Part shown: one piece after another, positions 15,901 to 22,088 of the stretch
How positions within the stretch are numbered: position 1 is the stretch's first letter
Layout of the letters: each line of letters starts with the position of its first letter
IMG/VR virus record: IMGVR_UViG_3300023278_003082
Coordinates: 1-22,449 of that record
Direction: 5' to 3' (one strand)
Length of the DNA: 22,449 nucleotides
From: a virus
Notes under the pieces: generated by a model
Databases searched by the model: none
Told to the model about the DNA's origin: nothing
What the model saw: only the letters and a program-made list of their open reading frames with translations
Made by a program: the position numbers and the translations under genes

Positions 15901-16601
15901 TTACTCGCCAAATCAAACTGAACCGTTGATTGAGCAATCCGCGTTGCTAGTCCAACGATTTCAGCTTCAGTCGTCGCAAACTCGTTACCAAGATGAACGA
16001 TGACGTTCGTCAGCTTATCAATATCACTTGCTTTCTCTCCAGACAGCGAAAGAATCCTCGCTAGCTGAAGTGCAGTATCACCTAAATCGCCTGATAGACT
16101 ACTTGCCGCAGATCCTAGTCTCGAAATAGTCTCTGTAAACTTGATTAGATCAGACGCAGACGAAATGCCCAACTGACCGGCCGCTTCTGCGATTCCAAGC
16201 AACGAATCAGTCGCTACCGGGATTCTCAGGGAGAGCGAGACGATTTCAGCGCCGAAGTTAGCCAACCTCTCTTTGACTAACCCTGTCGTCTTTCCTACAG
16301 CGATGAGCCCTTGCTCAAAATCAGCAAACAGATGAATTGTATTAGTTAGAGCACGCAACGATCCAATCACAATTGCGAACGAAGCGATAGCGACAGCAAC
16401 TCGTGTGAATTGATGTACGAGTCCATTTAGAATTCCGCTGAATCCCTTGAACTGCTTCTTCGGCAGAGAATTTCCTGTCGCCTTTCCCGCCTTCTGAGTC
16501 TTCAGTAACTCCTTCTGAACAGCGAGCAACTCAGCCTGTACCCGCTTAGCATCATTCAGTTGAATGACAATATTGAGTTCTGCTAAGCTAGGAGCTGCCA
16601 C
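12927..16601 (-). CDS. Tail tape measure protein
   Basis: This 1224-residue protein directs tail tube length and is expelled during infection. Residues about 90-400 match the TP901-type core (FADFEQGLIAVGKTTGL, GIAEAAGQLGIS, ARILSLSGEKASDIDKLTNV). Hydrophobic stretches at about 66-85 and 435-500 are followed by long coiled coils. The C-terminus carries FARGGVFNNETSFPVGRNTI and GEAGPEAIMPLTRLPGG, the usual tape measure ending. Residues 788-900 and 901-1013 are a gapless 113-residue tandem repeat. The start is GTG 16601, directly after the chaperone T stop, so initiation is probably coupled. By the general rule of about 0.15 nm per residue the tail would be about 180 nm long; this is an estimate only. 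Confidence 0.93.
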   Translation of the reverse strand: MAAPSLAELNIVIQLNDAKRVQAELLAVQKELLKTQKAGKATGNSLPKKQFKGFSGILNGLVHQFTRVAVAIASFAIVIGSLRALTNTIHLFADFEQGLIAVGKTTGLVKERLANFGAEIVSLSLRIPVATDSLLGIAEAAGQLGISSASDLIKFTETISRLGSAASSLSGDLGDTALQLARILSLSGEKASDIDKLTNVIVHLGNEFATTEAEIVGLATRIAQSTVQFDLASKEIVALSAASKALGLQTEATGSAFGRAFNKIQEAIITGNKVALAELERLTQLDSQVFAQKFEEDKFRAFALVLRGLSREGDSVSLSLKNLDLVNIRDTKTIKTLSKRYSLFVDVLDETDRAAEENNATLKESETAFESLNKQAVQLGNSLRAVGLEIGETVLPALKSFIIGTDRLVRDLFTIEARVDGTTATIRALSTAIRFLVSSALAFLALKLSAKLLSIAEAAFVAGRALSGAAIGARLAAIGTALGPIGLAAIAIGGLVVTIQNLRRAAASARKEALEPLPGTFANLAFAADEAAHSAELFEQAINKSDKIGQVDALDRRIKALKDLDTQIKVLQRKATQPLAKADEKPLLSLVDAATILPDAGIASLGVLLTDQLIAEFARIEAAQGPVIALEHLFATIASRAEFRFDTVDGKAFKEKTTTAIEDFYQVGAGLKLAAGGLAGAGLLQSLIFSDDDIVTQGNIDASDRLLKLIFGTANIRSVAEEAIGHLTLTYSEASKLLSIEDFQKKLIADISFSQELRESIDAEIGNLSGRAQAAAEASAIFTLDSAHLKSLEAELTLVNQLRPSKANLARSAELNTEATKIENSLHKQTILILKESLIAQAEGFGLKKAFATKLVETYLPALAAELERTRKLAQAVRDKAHAERAAAAEAAQRTAIAETVIPLLDRELALRNQLTPSTEHLARARQIHKELAQQENATIEAHIELEKQALASRLKAAGHSDEEIDQIVQRKLPAMRAQLELEARLIQKIRERALADQEAATFFAENQLLATGLLSSFNNLSEGITRAIVEGENFGDVMKNVLKAVLSDVINLSVRMLLFQTIFKDLFNQFSNSSGNAGAGSFFSVLLGSLGGANLGANGVDPSSQAGFDSFNGFGTQGNALGAVYNHGNRVASFARGGVFNNETSFPVGRNTIGRLGEAGPEAIMPLTRLPGGGLGVGSAGGGTNVTFHNTYNFSGRGQDRQIKRSTRQVENDLRNASRRAFS

Positions 16602-16979
16602 CTAACTATTCACCGCAGATGTGTAAAGTCCATCAAGCTCTCTAATGACATAAATCTCCCAGGGCTCAAGTTCTACCTGCATAAGCGTTGCCCAGGATAG
16701 AATCTCAGTCGCTGAAAGATTCATGTGAATTAGTTTCGGCTTTGATGCCCCCATCCCAGCAGGAAGATAGACGATAGTGCTGGAACGGCCTTTACTGATG
16801 TTTTGAAAGAGAGACCACACACCTTCAAGGTCTTCAGGAAAACCTTCTTCAAGATCGGGAATATCATATTCATCGACATCGCCCCGTGTCTTCTCAAGTT
16901 GTTTCCGGTGTGCCCCAAGAGTTGCCCCGTCATCAGTCGACTTCAAATCCTCGAATGCTTTCTTGGCATATTCGAGCAA
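16602..16979 (-). CDS. Tail assembly chaperone T-type ORF (probably made by -1 frameshift)
   Basis: This is a 125-codon frame between the chaperone G ORF and the tape measure, the classic position of the lambda T-like part of a G-GT chaperone pair that binds the tape measure and tube protein. Counted from TTG 16979 it reads MLEYAKKAFEDLKS and ends EIYVIRELDGLYTSAVNS. TTG is a poor start. The frame stays open upstream to overlap the end of ORF G and lies in the -1 frame relative to it, so the main product is probably the G-T fusion. Its stop TAG abuts the tape measure GTG. There is no similarity to known enzymes. Confidence 0.7.
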   Translation of the reverse strand: MLEYAKKAFEDLKSTDDGATLGAHRKQLEKTRGDVDEYDIPDLEEGFPEDLEGVWSLFQNISKGRSSTIVYLPAGMGASKPKLIHMNLSATEILSWATLMQVELEPWEIYVIRELDGLYTSAVNS

Positions 16980-16987
16980 CTCTTCTA

Positions 16988-17431
16988 TTACTCCCCCAGG
17001 TTTTCAACTCCCTGCTCAATGAGTTCAGCGACTTGTTCACGCACCCAAGGGAATTGCTCATAAAGCGAGCGTGCGTTCTCATAGTTGCATTCAAGAGGAC
17101 CATCAACGATAATATTTTGCCACTTCGCGGTGACTTTCGCCATCAAGATGATACCATCCATTTCAGTATCTTCGATACGAGGAGTCCGCATCCGGCCCCC
17201 ACGCATACGCTTCTTGACACGCCCGTTCACAAGCTCTCTCTGATGGGTTTCATACTTCTTGGAGTACTTCCCATAGATCCAGATTGCGACCGGCTCATGG
17301 GTTTTGTCGTCTTCTAAGAGTTCCCCATCAGGCCCAGCCAGATGCAGCATCAAAGTAGTATCAGTATCGAAATTGGTGAGATCCATGGCATTGCGTTGCG
17401 GTTTGGATTTAGTCGCTGCTTGCTTCGTCAT
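16988..17431 (-). CDS. Tail assembly chaperone, G-type
   Basis: This 147-residue protein lies between the major tail protein and the tape measure. It has an N-terminal basic leader, a beta-like region (DTTLMLHLAGPDGELLEDD, PVAIWIYGKYSKKYE), a basic loop (KKRMRGGRMRTPR) and a helical C-terminus (ENARSLYEQFPWVREQVAEL). The pattern of substrate-like aspartates plus IWxxGxxSxxY-type wording is usual in tail assembly chaperones of siphoviruses. It starts by TAATG overlap with the tail tube gene. Near its end a G-rich heptamer (GGGGGAG, 16997-16991) precedes the TAA and could support -1 frameshifting into the next ORF. Confidence 0.72.
   Translation of the reverse strand: MTKQAATKSKPQRNAMDLTNFDTDTTLMLHLAGPDGELLEDDKTHEPVAIWIYGKYSKKYETHQRELVNGRVKKRMRGGRMRTPRIEDTEMDGIILMAKVTAKWQNIIVDGPLECNYENARSLYEQFPWVREQVAELIEQGVENLGE
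16991..16997 (-). other. Candidate -1 frameshift site in the chaperone pair
   Basis: Codons CTG GGG GAG TAA end ORF G. The G GGG GAG run can slip by one base, after which the -1 frame reads GTA ATA GAA GAG TTG into ORF T with no stop; the first in-frame stop upstream (TGA) lies just before, so the usable overlap is confined to about eight codons. The P-site GGG re-pairs perfectly and the A-site GAG only partly. The predicted joint is ENLGEVIEELLEYAKK or ENLGGVIEELLEYAKK. Confidence 0.5.
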
Positions 17432-18606
17432 TAGACATTACTTCTTTGGAAAGAAAGTGCAGTTGCGTAGGTTCCATGCTCAAGTGCCTCGAAAGGCATA
17501 GAAATCGGAACGGGTCCTTCTTGCGGGGGATCAACGTCACCCCCGGTGTATTTCACTTTGTAAAAGTTAGCAATCAAGTAATCAGTTCCGTTGATATCAT
17601 CGAGTTTGAGGGTTAGATGAGATGTAGTTTCGTTGAAGAATTTATCCATCAAAACTGCATCCTCCAGGAACGCAGTCATCGTTCCAGTAACGACAGCCGT
17701 TCCTTCAAACACATCAGGCGAGAACTTAGATCCGATCACCCCCTCAAGGCTTCTGTTGTTAGCGACAGTGAAGTCAAGACCAGTCACAACCGCAATCGCA
17801 TTAGCAGCAGCGGTTGTGCCTTCGTAAAGTTCACCATCAAAGGCTGCGAACGGAGCATTTGTCGGAGCTGCTGCTGGTGTGCCCCTCTCAGCGCCCACCA
17901 ACGCATCCGCTGACATGCCTACAAGGCCGAAAGTCACGTTTGCAATCGATTCAGGCGATACGGTGAACGCCATTTCATTGATAGCAACACCATTGAACAC
18001 CTGAAATTGTGAGATATCATTGAATCGACGCTCAAGCGTTACAGTTTGTAGCGTCGTTCCAATATCAATCCGCTTGCCTTCAATATCAAGTGTACGACCA
18101 GTAGTACTTGCCTCATCAACCAGAGCTACTGCTGGCGGACTGATAGTGATGATAGTCGTCGTAAGAGATTCAATTCGAAAAGTACCGTTGTTGGCTCCCG
18201 CGGTGAATCCAGTCGTGGTGATGTAATCGCCGCTCCTGAAACCATCAGCGATGAAGTCGCCTGTAGCGCGTACAAAGTCATCCGTAGCTGTGATTACTTG
18301 TAGATCAGGCGAGCCCGTCGTTGTGACAGCAGTCCAAGATCCGCCCATGCCATACTGAATCCAGTCGTCATAAGCAAGAGCGCCAAGTTCTGCTGCAATC
18401 GAGCCTGCAACTCGATTGAAACCATGTCGAACATCACTTCGTTGGCGCGATGCACGCACCTCCGAAGATTCGAGAATATCTTTCTCGAGGTTGATATTCC
18501 GGCCAGTTGTCCGGAGATATTTGATTCCTGCGGGAGAGTCAGGCGTACCTCGAACCGTTTCGGTTTGGTACGCCAGGTCAACTCTACTCCCAGATCCAAT
18601 AGCCAT
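17431..18606 (-). CDS. Major tail (tube) protein
   Basis: This 391-residue protein starts at ATG 18606, nine bases after AGGAG. N-terminal GSRVDLAYQTETVRGTPDSP and LRTTGRNINLEKDILESSEV, followed by SDVRHGFNRVAGSIAAELG, are typical of siphovirus tail tube proteins. The C-terminal half (ITGxDFTV-like strands, GTVTAFLED-like strand, LTLKLDDINGTDYLI, FYKVKYTGGDVDPPQEGPV) matches the conserved tube core. Residues about 93-180, rich in Thr, Ile and Gly (DGFRSGDYITTTGFTAGANN), look like an inserted beta domain probably exposed on the tube surface. Position directly before the chaperone pair and tape measure supports the call. The protein should polymerise in rings around the tape measure. Confidence 0.88.
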   Translation of the reverse strand: MAIGSGSRVDLAYQTETVRGTPDSPAGIKYLRTTGRNINLEKDILESSEVRASRQRSDVRHGFNRVAGSIAAELGALAYDDWIQYGMGGSWTAVTTTGSPDLQVITATDDFVRATGDFIADGFRSGDYITTTGFTAGANNGTFRIESLTTTIITISPPAVALVDEASTTGRTLDIEGKRIDIGTTLQTVTLERRFNDISQFQVFNGVAINEMAFTVSPESIANVTFGLVGMSADALVGAERGTPAAAPTNAPFAAFDGELYEGTTAAANAIAVVTGLDFTVANNRSLEGVIGSKFSPDVFEGTAVVTGTMTAFLEDAVLMDKFFNETTSHLTLKLDDINGTDYLIANFYKVKYTGGDVDPPQEGPVPISMPFEALEHGTYATALSFQRSNV

Positions 18607-18618
18607 TTTTCATGTCTC

Positions 18619-19047
18619 CTAAGTAGTTGCTTGAGCGTAGGTTCTCCAATTGATTACGACTGGGATTATGTACCAGACGTCATCAACCTTCAGACCAGGG
18701 CTTCGTTCAGTTCTATCGATTGCGATATCTATGCCTTGGTGCTGCAAAGACGTCGCAGCTTCAAAGATGTTCGAGATTTCAGTTGCCAAGTCCTCAGCAA
18801 CTTCAGTGCCCTTGCCCTCGGGGTAGAAGACATCATATACAACGCGACCGATCCCCTCGATGAGACCGGAAGCTACTTTTCGCTCCAATACAGGTTGTAG
18901 TGATTCTCTCAAGTAATAATCACCAGGGTTAGGAGGAGTGAAATCCACGTTTTCATATGCGACAGTGAGCTTGGTCGGGTTTGTAATGTTTGCGAGCAGC
19001 TCTTGTCTAATGGATTGACGCACAAGCCGTAGATCTACATGCGCCAT
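18619..19047 (-). CDS. Tail terminator protein (DUF4128-like)
   Basis: This 142-residue protein has an N-terminal helix (LRLVRQSIRQELLANIT), a middle section YENVDFTPPNPGDYYLRESL, a strand with VVYDVFYPEGKG, a helix (AEDLATEISNIFEAATSL), and a closing strand VWYIIPVVINWRTYA. This layout, and the position just before the major tail protein, matches the tail terminator, which caps the finished tube and docks it to the head. It starts by TAATG overlap with the gp10-like gene. The TAG stop lies inside the ribosome site of the tail tube gene. Confidence 0.75.
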   Translation of the reverse strand: MAHVDLRLVRQSIRQELLANITNPTKLTVAYENVDFTPPNPGDYYLRESLQPVLERKVASGLIEGIGRVVYDVFYPEGKGTEVAEDLATEISNIFEAATSLQHQGIDIAIDRTERSPGLKVDDVWYIIPVVINWRTYAQATT

Positions 19048-19490
19048 TATAGAGTCTCAACTCCAGAAGTTTGAACTTGTGCTAATTGAGCAGAAACTCG
19101 TGCCGTTGCGATGGCGAGAACATTTCTAGGCGGATTCTTAGGAGAGCCAAACTCAACATAGACTCCATATCGAATACTGTTTGAGATGAAGATTTTATCG
19201 TCCGGCTTTCTAATCGATAGAAGCCTACTTTTACGATATGCAACTTCAGCTGATGTCGGTGCTGAGCCTTGAGTAGCTCCTTCAGCCCGACCAGGATCAC
19301 CATACGTCTGACTAGATGTGTCTGTCCCACCTTTACCGATTCTCCAACTTCCACGATAACTCCCAGTATCAACTGGAGACAATTCAAGAACCGAGTTGTA
19401 AGCGAGCTTGGTCGCATTCCGAAGAACTTGAGCAAGATTCTTATCAACCTTCGTTTGAAAGGCTGTCAGTTGTGTAAAGAGAGTCGTCAT
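19047..19490 (-). CDS. HK97 gp10-like neck/tail completion protein
   Basis: This 147-residue protein has the HK97 gp10-like signature: an N-terminal helix, then LELSPVDTGSYRGSWRIGKG (Asp-Thr-Gly followed by Arg and Trp), and the later ISNSIRYGVYVEFGSPKNPP with Tyr-X-X-Tyr/Phe-Gly. Family members occupy the neck between stopper and terminator and are needed to complete head-tail joining. It overlaps the upstream gene by ATGA and the downstream gene by TAATG, consistent with tightly coupled production of neck parts in set ratios. Catalytic motifs are absent. Confidence 0.82.
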   Translation of the reverse strand: MTTLFTQLTAFQTKVDKNLAQVLRNATKLAYNSVLELSPVDTGSYRGSWRIGKGGTDTSSQTYGDPGRAEGATQGSAPTSAEVAYRKSRLLSIRKPDDKIFISNSIRYGVYVEFGSPKNPPRNVLAIATARVSAQLAQVQTSGVETL

Positions 19491-19861
19491 TTACGCAGTT
19501 GAAGTTCATACGCTGCAACCGAGTCGCCCGATGACAGCGGAGTTACTGAAACAATACGATACACTACACCACTTCGAGTGATAGTATCAGTTTCGAGGTC
19601 AGGGACAATAGTCAAGCCTTTCGTAGCGACCATCACTTTGAGGTCTTCCTTTAGAATGCTTGTGTTATTGATCTCACTGATCATGTACGCCTCAGGCGGA
19701 CTCGTCTTGATTGTGTAAAGGACCGGCGATGCTGCTGCTCTAACCCCCGTAATGGGAGTATAGGTTGTGACAGCCGCTCGGGTCAGGGTTGAGGTGTTGG
19801 TTACGAAAGCGGAGATAAGATTTGAAGCTACCTCGCTAAAGACTGTGTCAAGAGCTCCCAT
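19487..19861 (-). CDS. Head-tail stopper-position protein
   Basis: This 124-residue protein sits between the adaptor and the gp10-like gene, the usual place of the head-closure stopper. It has an N-terminal helix (GALDTVFSEVASNLISAFVT), then beta-rich sequence (ATYTPITGVRAA-type, SPVLYTIKTSPPEAYMISEI) with ILKEDLKVMVATKGL and VVYRIVSVTPLSSGDSVAAY, which resembles the small beta barrel with a closing strand pair seen in stopper proteins. I recognise the pattern by size, order and strand layout rather than by a distinctive motif. The SD is weak (GCAGAAG) and the gap to the upstream gene is four bases. Confidence 0.62.
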   Translation of the reverse strand: MGALDTVFSEVASNLISAFVTNTSTLTRAAVTTYTPITGVRAAASPVLYTIKTSPPEAYMISEINNTSILKEDLKVMVATKGLTIVPDLETDTITRSGVVYRIVSVTPLSSGDSVAAYELQLRK

Positions 19862-19865
19862 GAAT

Positions 19866-20387
19866 TCAACTTCTGCTCAAGTCAACGGCTTTATCGCCCC
19901 GTAATCCAGAAGAAAGTATATCCCCAAAAGGGGCCAGCATTGATATGACTTCTTGTGAGATCACATCATGTACGAATTTCTTGTCTATTTTAGCTTCAAG
20001 CGATCCGAGCTTGGCTTCAGCCATACCCAAGCTAGTCAGGATAGGCTCGAGGACTGTATCATTCTCCAGTAGGTGAAGTGCTTGCGTTGCGGTTGCTTTC
20101 TCTAAGATAAGCGAGATCGTATCTTGATCAATATTCTGACCGTCATAGTCGACTGTCCCTGCGCGGGGCTGGCGAAGACGCTGCTCGAGTGTAGTTTTAG
20201 ATCCATACCAGTCGAACAGTACGTCAAAGAGCTGGGTAGCCCAAATCAGTGCTCGTTCACGAGTGAGAGAATCTGCGTCATCCCAAGCGACTGTGTACAA
20301 CCGTTCTGCCTGGAGATAGGTTGTAGCGTCAGCTTCAGTGACGTATGAATTGGATGCCGAGCCCTTTGGAGTTGCGTCTAATGCCAT
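19866..20387 (-). CDS. Head-tail adaptor (DnaT-like family)
   Basis: This 173-residue protein begins GSASNSYVTEADATTYLQAE and continues with AWDDADSLTRERALIWATQL and LFDWYGSK. That pattern (NSYV, acidic start, AL..AT..LD) marks the family labelled DnaT-like in databases, which in phages occupies the gp6-type connector position, where the adaptor ring docks under the portal. RLRQPRAG in the middle fits. The C-terminus is helical with a VDLSR end. It is the first clear neck gene after the small Lys-rich protein, followed directly by the stopper-position gene. A DNA replication role is unlikely here. Confidence 0.75.
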   Translation of the reverse strand: MALDATPKGSASNSYVTEADATTYLQAERLYTVAWDDADSLTRERALIWATQLFDVLFDWYGSKTTLEQRLRQPRAGTVDYDGQNIDQDTISLILEKATATQALHLLENDTVLEPILTSLGMAEAKLGSLEAKIDKKFVHDVISQEVISMLAPFGDILSSGLRGDKAVDLSRS

Positions 20388-20435
20388 AGCAAAGTATCAA
20401 TCGTTACATCGATATATCTCGTTTCATGAAGTCTC

Positions 20436-20651
20436 TTACTTTTTTCCTTCACGCTTTCTAGAGACAAACAAATCAGCCTTCTCAGCTTTGACGTCTTTCG
20501 CAGGCTTTTCGACCTTTTTCGGCTTGGCCTCAATCTCCTCTTCTTTCACAGGATTGACCCGGTCGTGGTGGAGCGGATTGAACTGCTCCTTAGTGAACTT
20601 GAAGATTTGGGGCAGCCCTTTCTTACGCGCGAGAATGAATTCTTCAGCCAT
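20436..20651 (-). CDS. Small Lys/Glu-rich protein of unknown function
   Basis: This is a 71-residue protein. The first 33 residues (MAEEFILARKKGLPQIFKFT, then NPLHHDRVNP) look ordered. The rest (EEEIEAKPKKVEKPAKDVKA and on to RKREGKK) is a low-complexity charged tail that is probably disordered. Short proteins of this sort often lie between capsid and neck genes in siphoviruses, but I cannot name a family. It starts a few bases after the stop of the membrane protein gene with little SD, so coupling is likely. There is a 48-base gap before it reaches the adaptor gene. Confidence 0.62.
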   Translation of the reverse strand: MAEEFILARKKGLPQIFKFTKEQFNPLHHDRVNPVKEEEIEAKPKKVEKPAKDVKAEKADLFVSRKREGKK

Positions 20652-20656
20652 GATTA

Positions 20657-20908
20657 TTAGACTACTGTTTTCATGATTCCAGAAAGGAATGCCCCAAGGA
20701 GTGACCCCGCAGCAGCAGCGAAGCCAGAGGCATAGATAATTTTTCGCTCGACGGCCGACAACCGACCTTCAATACGAGCATAATGTAAATTCATCTGTTT
20801 GTTCCACTCGTGTTGACTAGCCCACCATGCATTGATTCTGCCATCGTGTTCAGCGATCCAAGCACGGACATCATCAATATCATCAATTCGATTCGAACTA
20901 CTATCCAT
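20657..20908 (-). CDS. Small membrane protein, XhlA-like (coiled coil plus C-terminal membrane helix)
   Basis: ATG 20908, eight bases after AAGGA, gives 83 residues; a longer frame to 20983 would read through a terminator-like hairpin and has Arg/Pro-rich, non-protein-like composition. Residues 1-56 are charged and helical (DDVRAWIAEHDGRINAWWAS, HYARIEGRLSAVERK). Residues 57-79 (IIYASGFAAAAGSLLGAFLSGIM) form one membrane helix, and the end is KTVV. XhlA-type phage proteins have this cytoplasmic coiled coil plus C-terminal anchor and assist holins. Its location away from the lysis-type genes at 1277-2221 leaves other roles open, such as membrane signalling or exclusion. It directly follows the terminator-like hairpin. 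Confidence 0.6.
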   Translation of the reverse strand: MDSSSNRIDDIDDVRAWIAEHDGRINAWWASQHEWNKQMNLHYARIEGRLSAVERKIIYASGFAAAAGSLLGAFLSGIMKTVV

Positions 20909-20934
20909 CAAGGCAATCCTTAGTCTTGAAAGAG

Positions 20935-20965
20935 GAAAGCAAGGAGGGGACCGAAGCCCCCTCCT
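20935..20965 (-). terminator. UUCG-capped terminator-like hairpin
   Basis: On the minus strand AGGAGGGGGC and GTCCCCTCCT form a 10-pair stem (one G-U) closed by a C(UUCG)G tetraloop at 20965-20942, followed by TGCTTTCCTCTTTC. This is a textbook stable hairpin with a pyrimidine-rich tail. It lies between the lipoprotein gene (stop 21050) and the small membrane protein (start 20908), inside an otherwise unbroken operon, so it could attenuate transcription rather than stop it fully. Confidence 0.7.
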
Positions 20966-21049
20966 CGCCGACCACGGCCGCACACTGCGACAAACAGCGA
21001 CTTGACCGCAACGCCCGCTCGAGTTGTCGTCTCGCGGATTTCATCTATT

Positions 21050-21472
21050 CTAAGAAGAGTAAATCTCAACCAAGTCAAGCAACGCTCTTGTAGAACTCAA
21101 CGTCGCATTTATGTAGACCTGCGAATCTTCATCAAGGAAGATTTTTGCAGCATCAAGAAGGACTTCAAGCGCCCTCATTGCTGTTTCGGTTGAAAGCTCA
21201 AGTGACATTCCTTCAGCTCCCGCAGCAATCTCATCAAGAATGAGCGCTACCTCTTCTACTTGAGCTGCAAAGTCACGTCCAGCTTGAGCGACGTCAGGGC
21301 TTGCCTGTTCCCATTGTTCCGTGAAAGTGAGCACCACGACATTGGTTGCTCTAAGATCTCTTGCCGCGCCTGCTGGAGAGAACTCTCGAACTCCCGTATC
21401 AGGATTGACTGGAAACATAGAACAAGCGGGTGTCACGAATAGAAATCCAAGAGCGAGTAAAATGCGCTTCAT
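21050..21472 (-). CDS. Phage lipoprotein
   Basis: Starting at ATG 21472 (MKRILLALGF, AGGA nine bases upstream) the protein has 140 residues; an ATG nine codons upstream adds a non-signal leader. Residues 1-16 are a lipoprotein signal with lipobox TPAC (Cys17, then Ser, favouring the outer membrane). The mature part has a Pro/Gly-containing linker and long amphipathic helices (ARDLRATNVVVLTFTEQWEQ, EVALILDEIAAGAEG, ALEVLLDAAKIFL). There is no C-terminal membrane helix, unlike the u-spanin-like pair. It overlaps the preceding gene by ATGA. Phage lipoproteins can serve in lysis or in blocking superinfection by masking receptors; neither can be chosen from sequence. It lies before a strong hairpin. 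Confidence 0.72.
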   Translation of the reverse strand: MKRILLALGFLFVTPACSMFPVNPDTGVREFSPAGAARDLRATNVVVLTFTEQWEQASPDVAQAGRDFAAQVEEVALILDEIAAGAEGMSLELSTETAMRALEVLLDAAKIFLDEDSQVYINATLSSTRALLDLVEIYSS

Positions 21473-21822
21473 TTGGTGATGTCCTGTAAGATTGTCCACT
21501 TCCCTTTTGCAATCGTACGAATCTTCGACGCAGCATCGGTCTGCTGGATGTCGTAGAAGTAATTCCCCGGAGCCGACAACGCATCAGTCGCATCAGGGGC
21601 GAAGCTAACCAAACCGTTCACTGCGTCGTCAAGAACTCCGATAAGCTGATAGATGTTCGTTCCCGCTGCTGTGGGAGTAGCACTCGGATCGACTGTAAGA
21701 AGGAACGAAAAACCTGTAACATCAATCGCTGCTGCAACTGAATCTTTGATGGCAATTTGAATTGAGAATGTATCGCCTCGATGACGACAATAATCAATCT
21801 CTGTGACTGTAGGATTCGCCAT
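21469..21822 (-). CDS. BppU N-terminal-like beta domain virion protein
   Basis: This 117-residue protein resembles the N-terminal domain of phage baseplate upper protein (BppU_N, Ig-like): DYCRHRGDTFSIQIAIKD near the start, AIDVTGFSFLLTVDPS, then GLVSFAPDATDALSAPGNYF and the closing strand YDIQQTD..IRTIAKGKWTI. Such single domains occur in many phages near capsid or tail genes and are probably structural adhesion or decoration modules. It lies directly after the 87-residue protein and overlaps the lipoprotein start by ATGA. Its position, far from the tip, favours a head or neck appendage. The SD is weak, suggesting coupling. Confidence 0.6.
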   Translation of the reverse strand: MANPTVTEIDYCRHRGDTFSIQIAIKDSVAAAIDVTGFSFLLTVDPSATPTAAGTNIYQLIGVLDDAVNGLVSFAPDATDALSAPGNYFYDIQQTDAASKIRTIAKGKWTILQDITK

Positions 21823-21824
21823 GA

Positions 21825-22088
21825 TTATGCTTGGTTGACCGGAATGGGTGTCACGACCACCACAGGTGAATTAGGCGACGTAACTACGTCAGGAGTAACA
21901 GGAGTCACCACGATGTCAGGGGTAGTTGCAGTAACGATGAGTTCAGTCGCAGCAGAAGTCACGACATTGATTTCGTCATCAACGACTAACGTACCTCCTC
22001 CCATCACAACCGTAGCTCCCCCTCCAGCGGGTAGCGAGATAAACACAGGCTGTGTCCGAGTATCAAGTGTGTCGAGGAAGAAGGTCAT
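21825..22088 (-). CDS. Val/Thr/Pro-rich small protein
   Basis: This 87-residue protein has an ordered N-terminus (MTFFLDTLDTRTQPVFISLP) followed by a low-complexity, beta-prone region with repeating V-T-P units (TPDIVVTPVTPDVVTSPNSP). Its start overlaps the stop of the upstream partial gene as ATGA, and the next gene starts two bases after its stop. The repetition suggests an extended linker or surface-exposed strand protein. I do not recognise a family. Its neighbours on both sides look like Ig-type virion proteins, so a structural role is the best guess. Confidence 0.55.
   Translation of the reverse strand: MTFFLDTLDTRTQPVFISLPAGGGATVVMGGGTLVVDDEINVVTSAATELIVTATTPDIVVTPVTPDVVTSPNSPVVVVTPIPVNQA

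Noticed and set aside
20901-21044. 47-codon minus-strand ORF between lipoprotein and membrane protein
   Set aside because: It has no good SD, is Arg/Ser/Cys-rich, and runs straight through the UUCG hairpin into the next gene's start.
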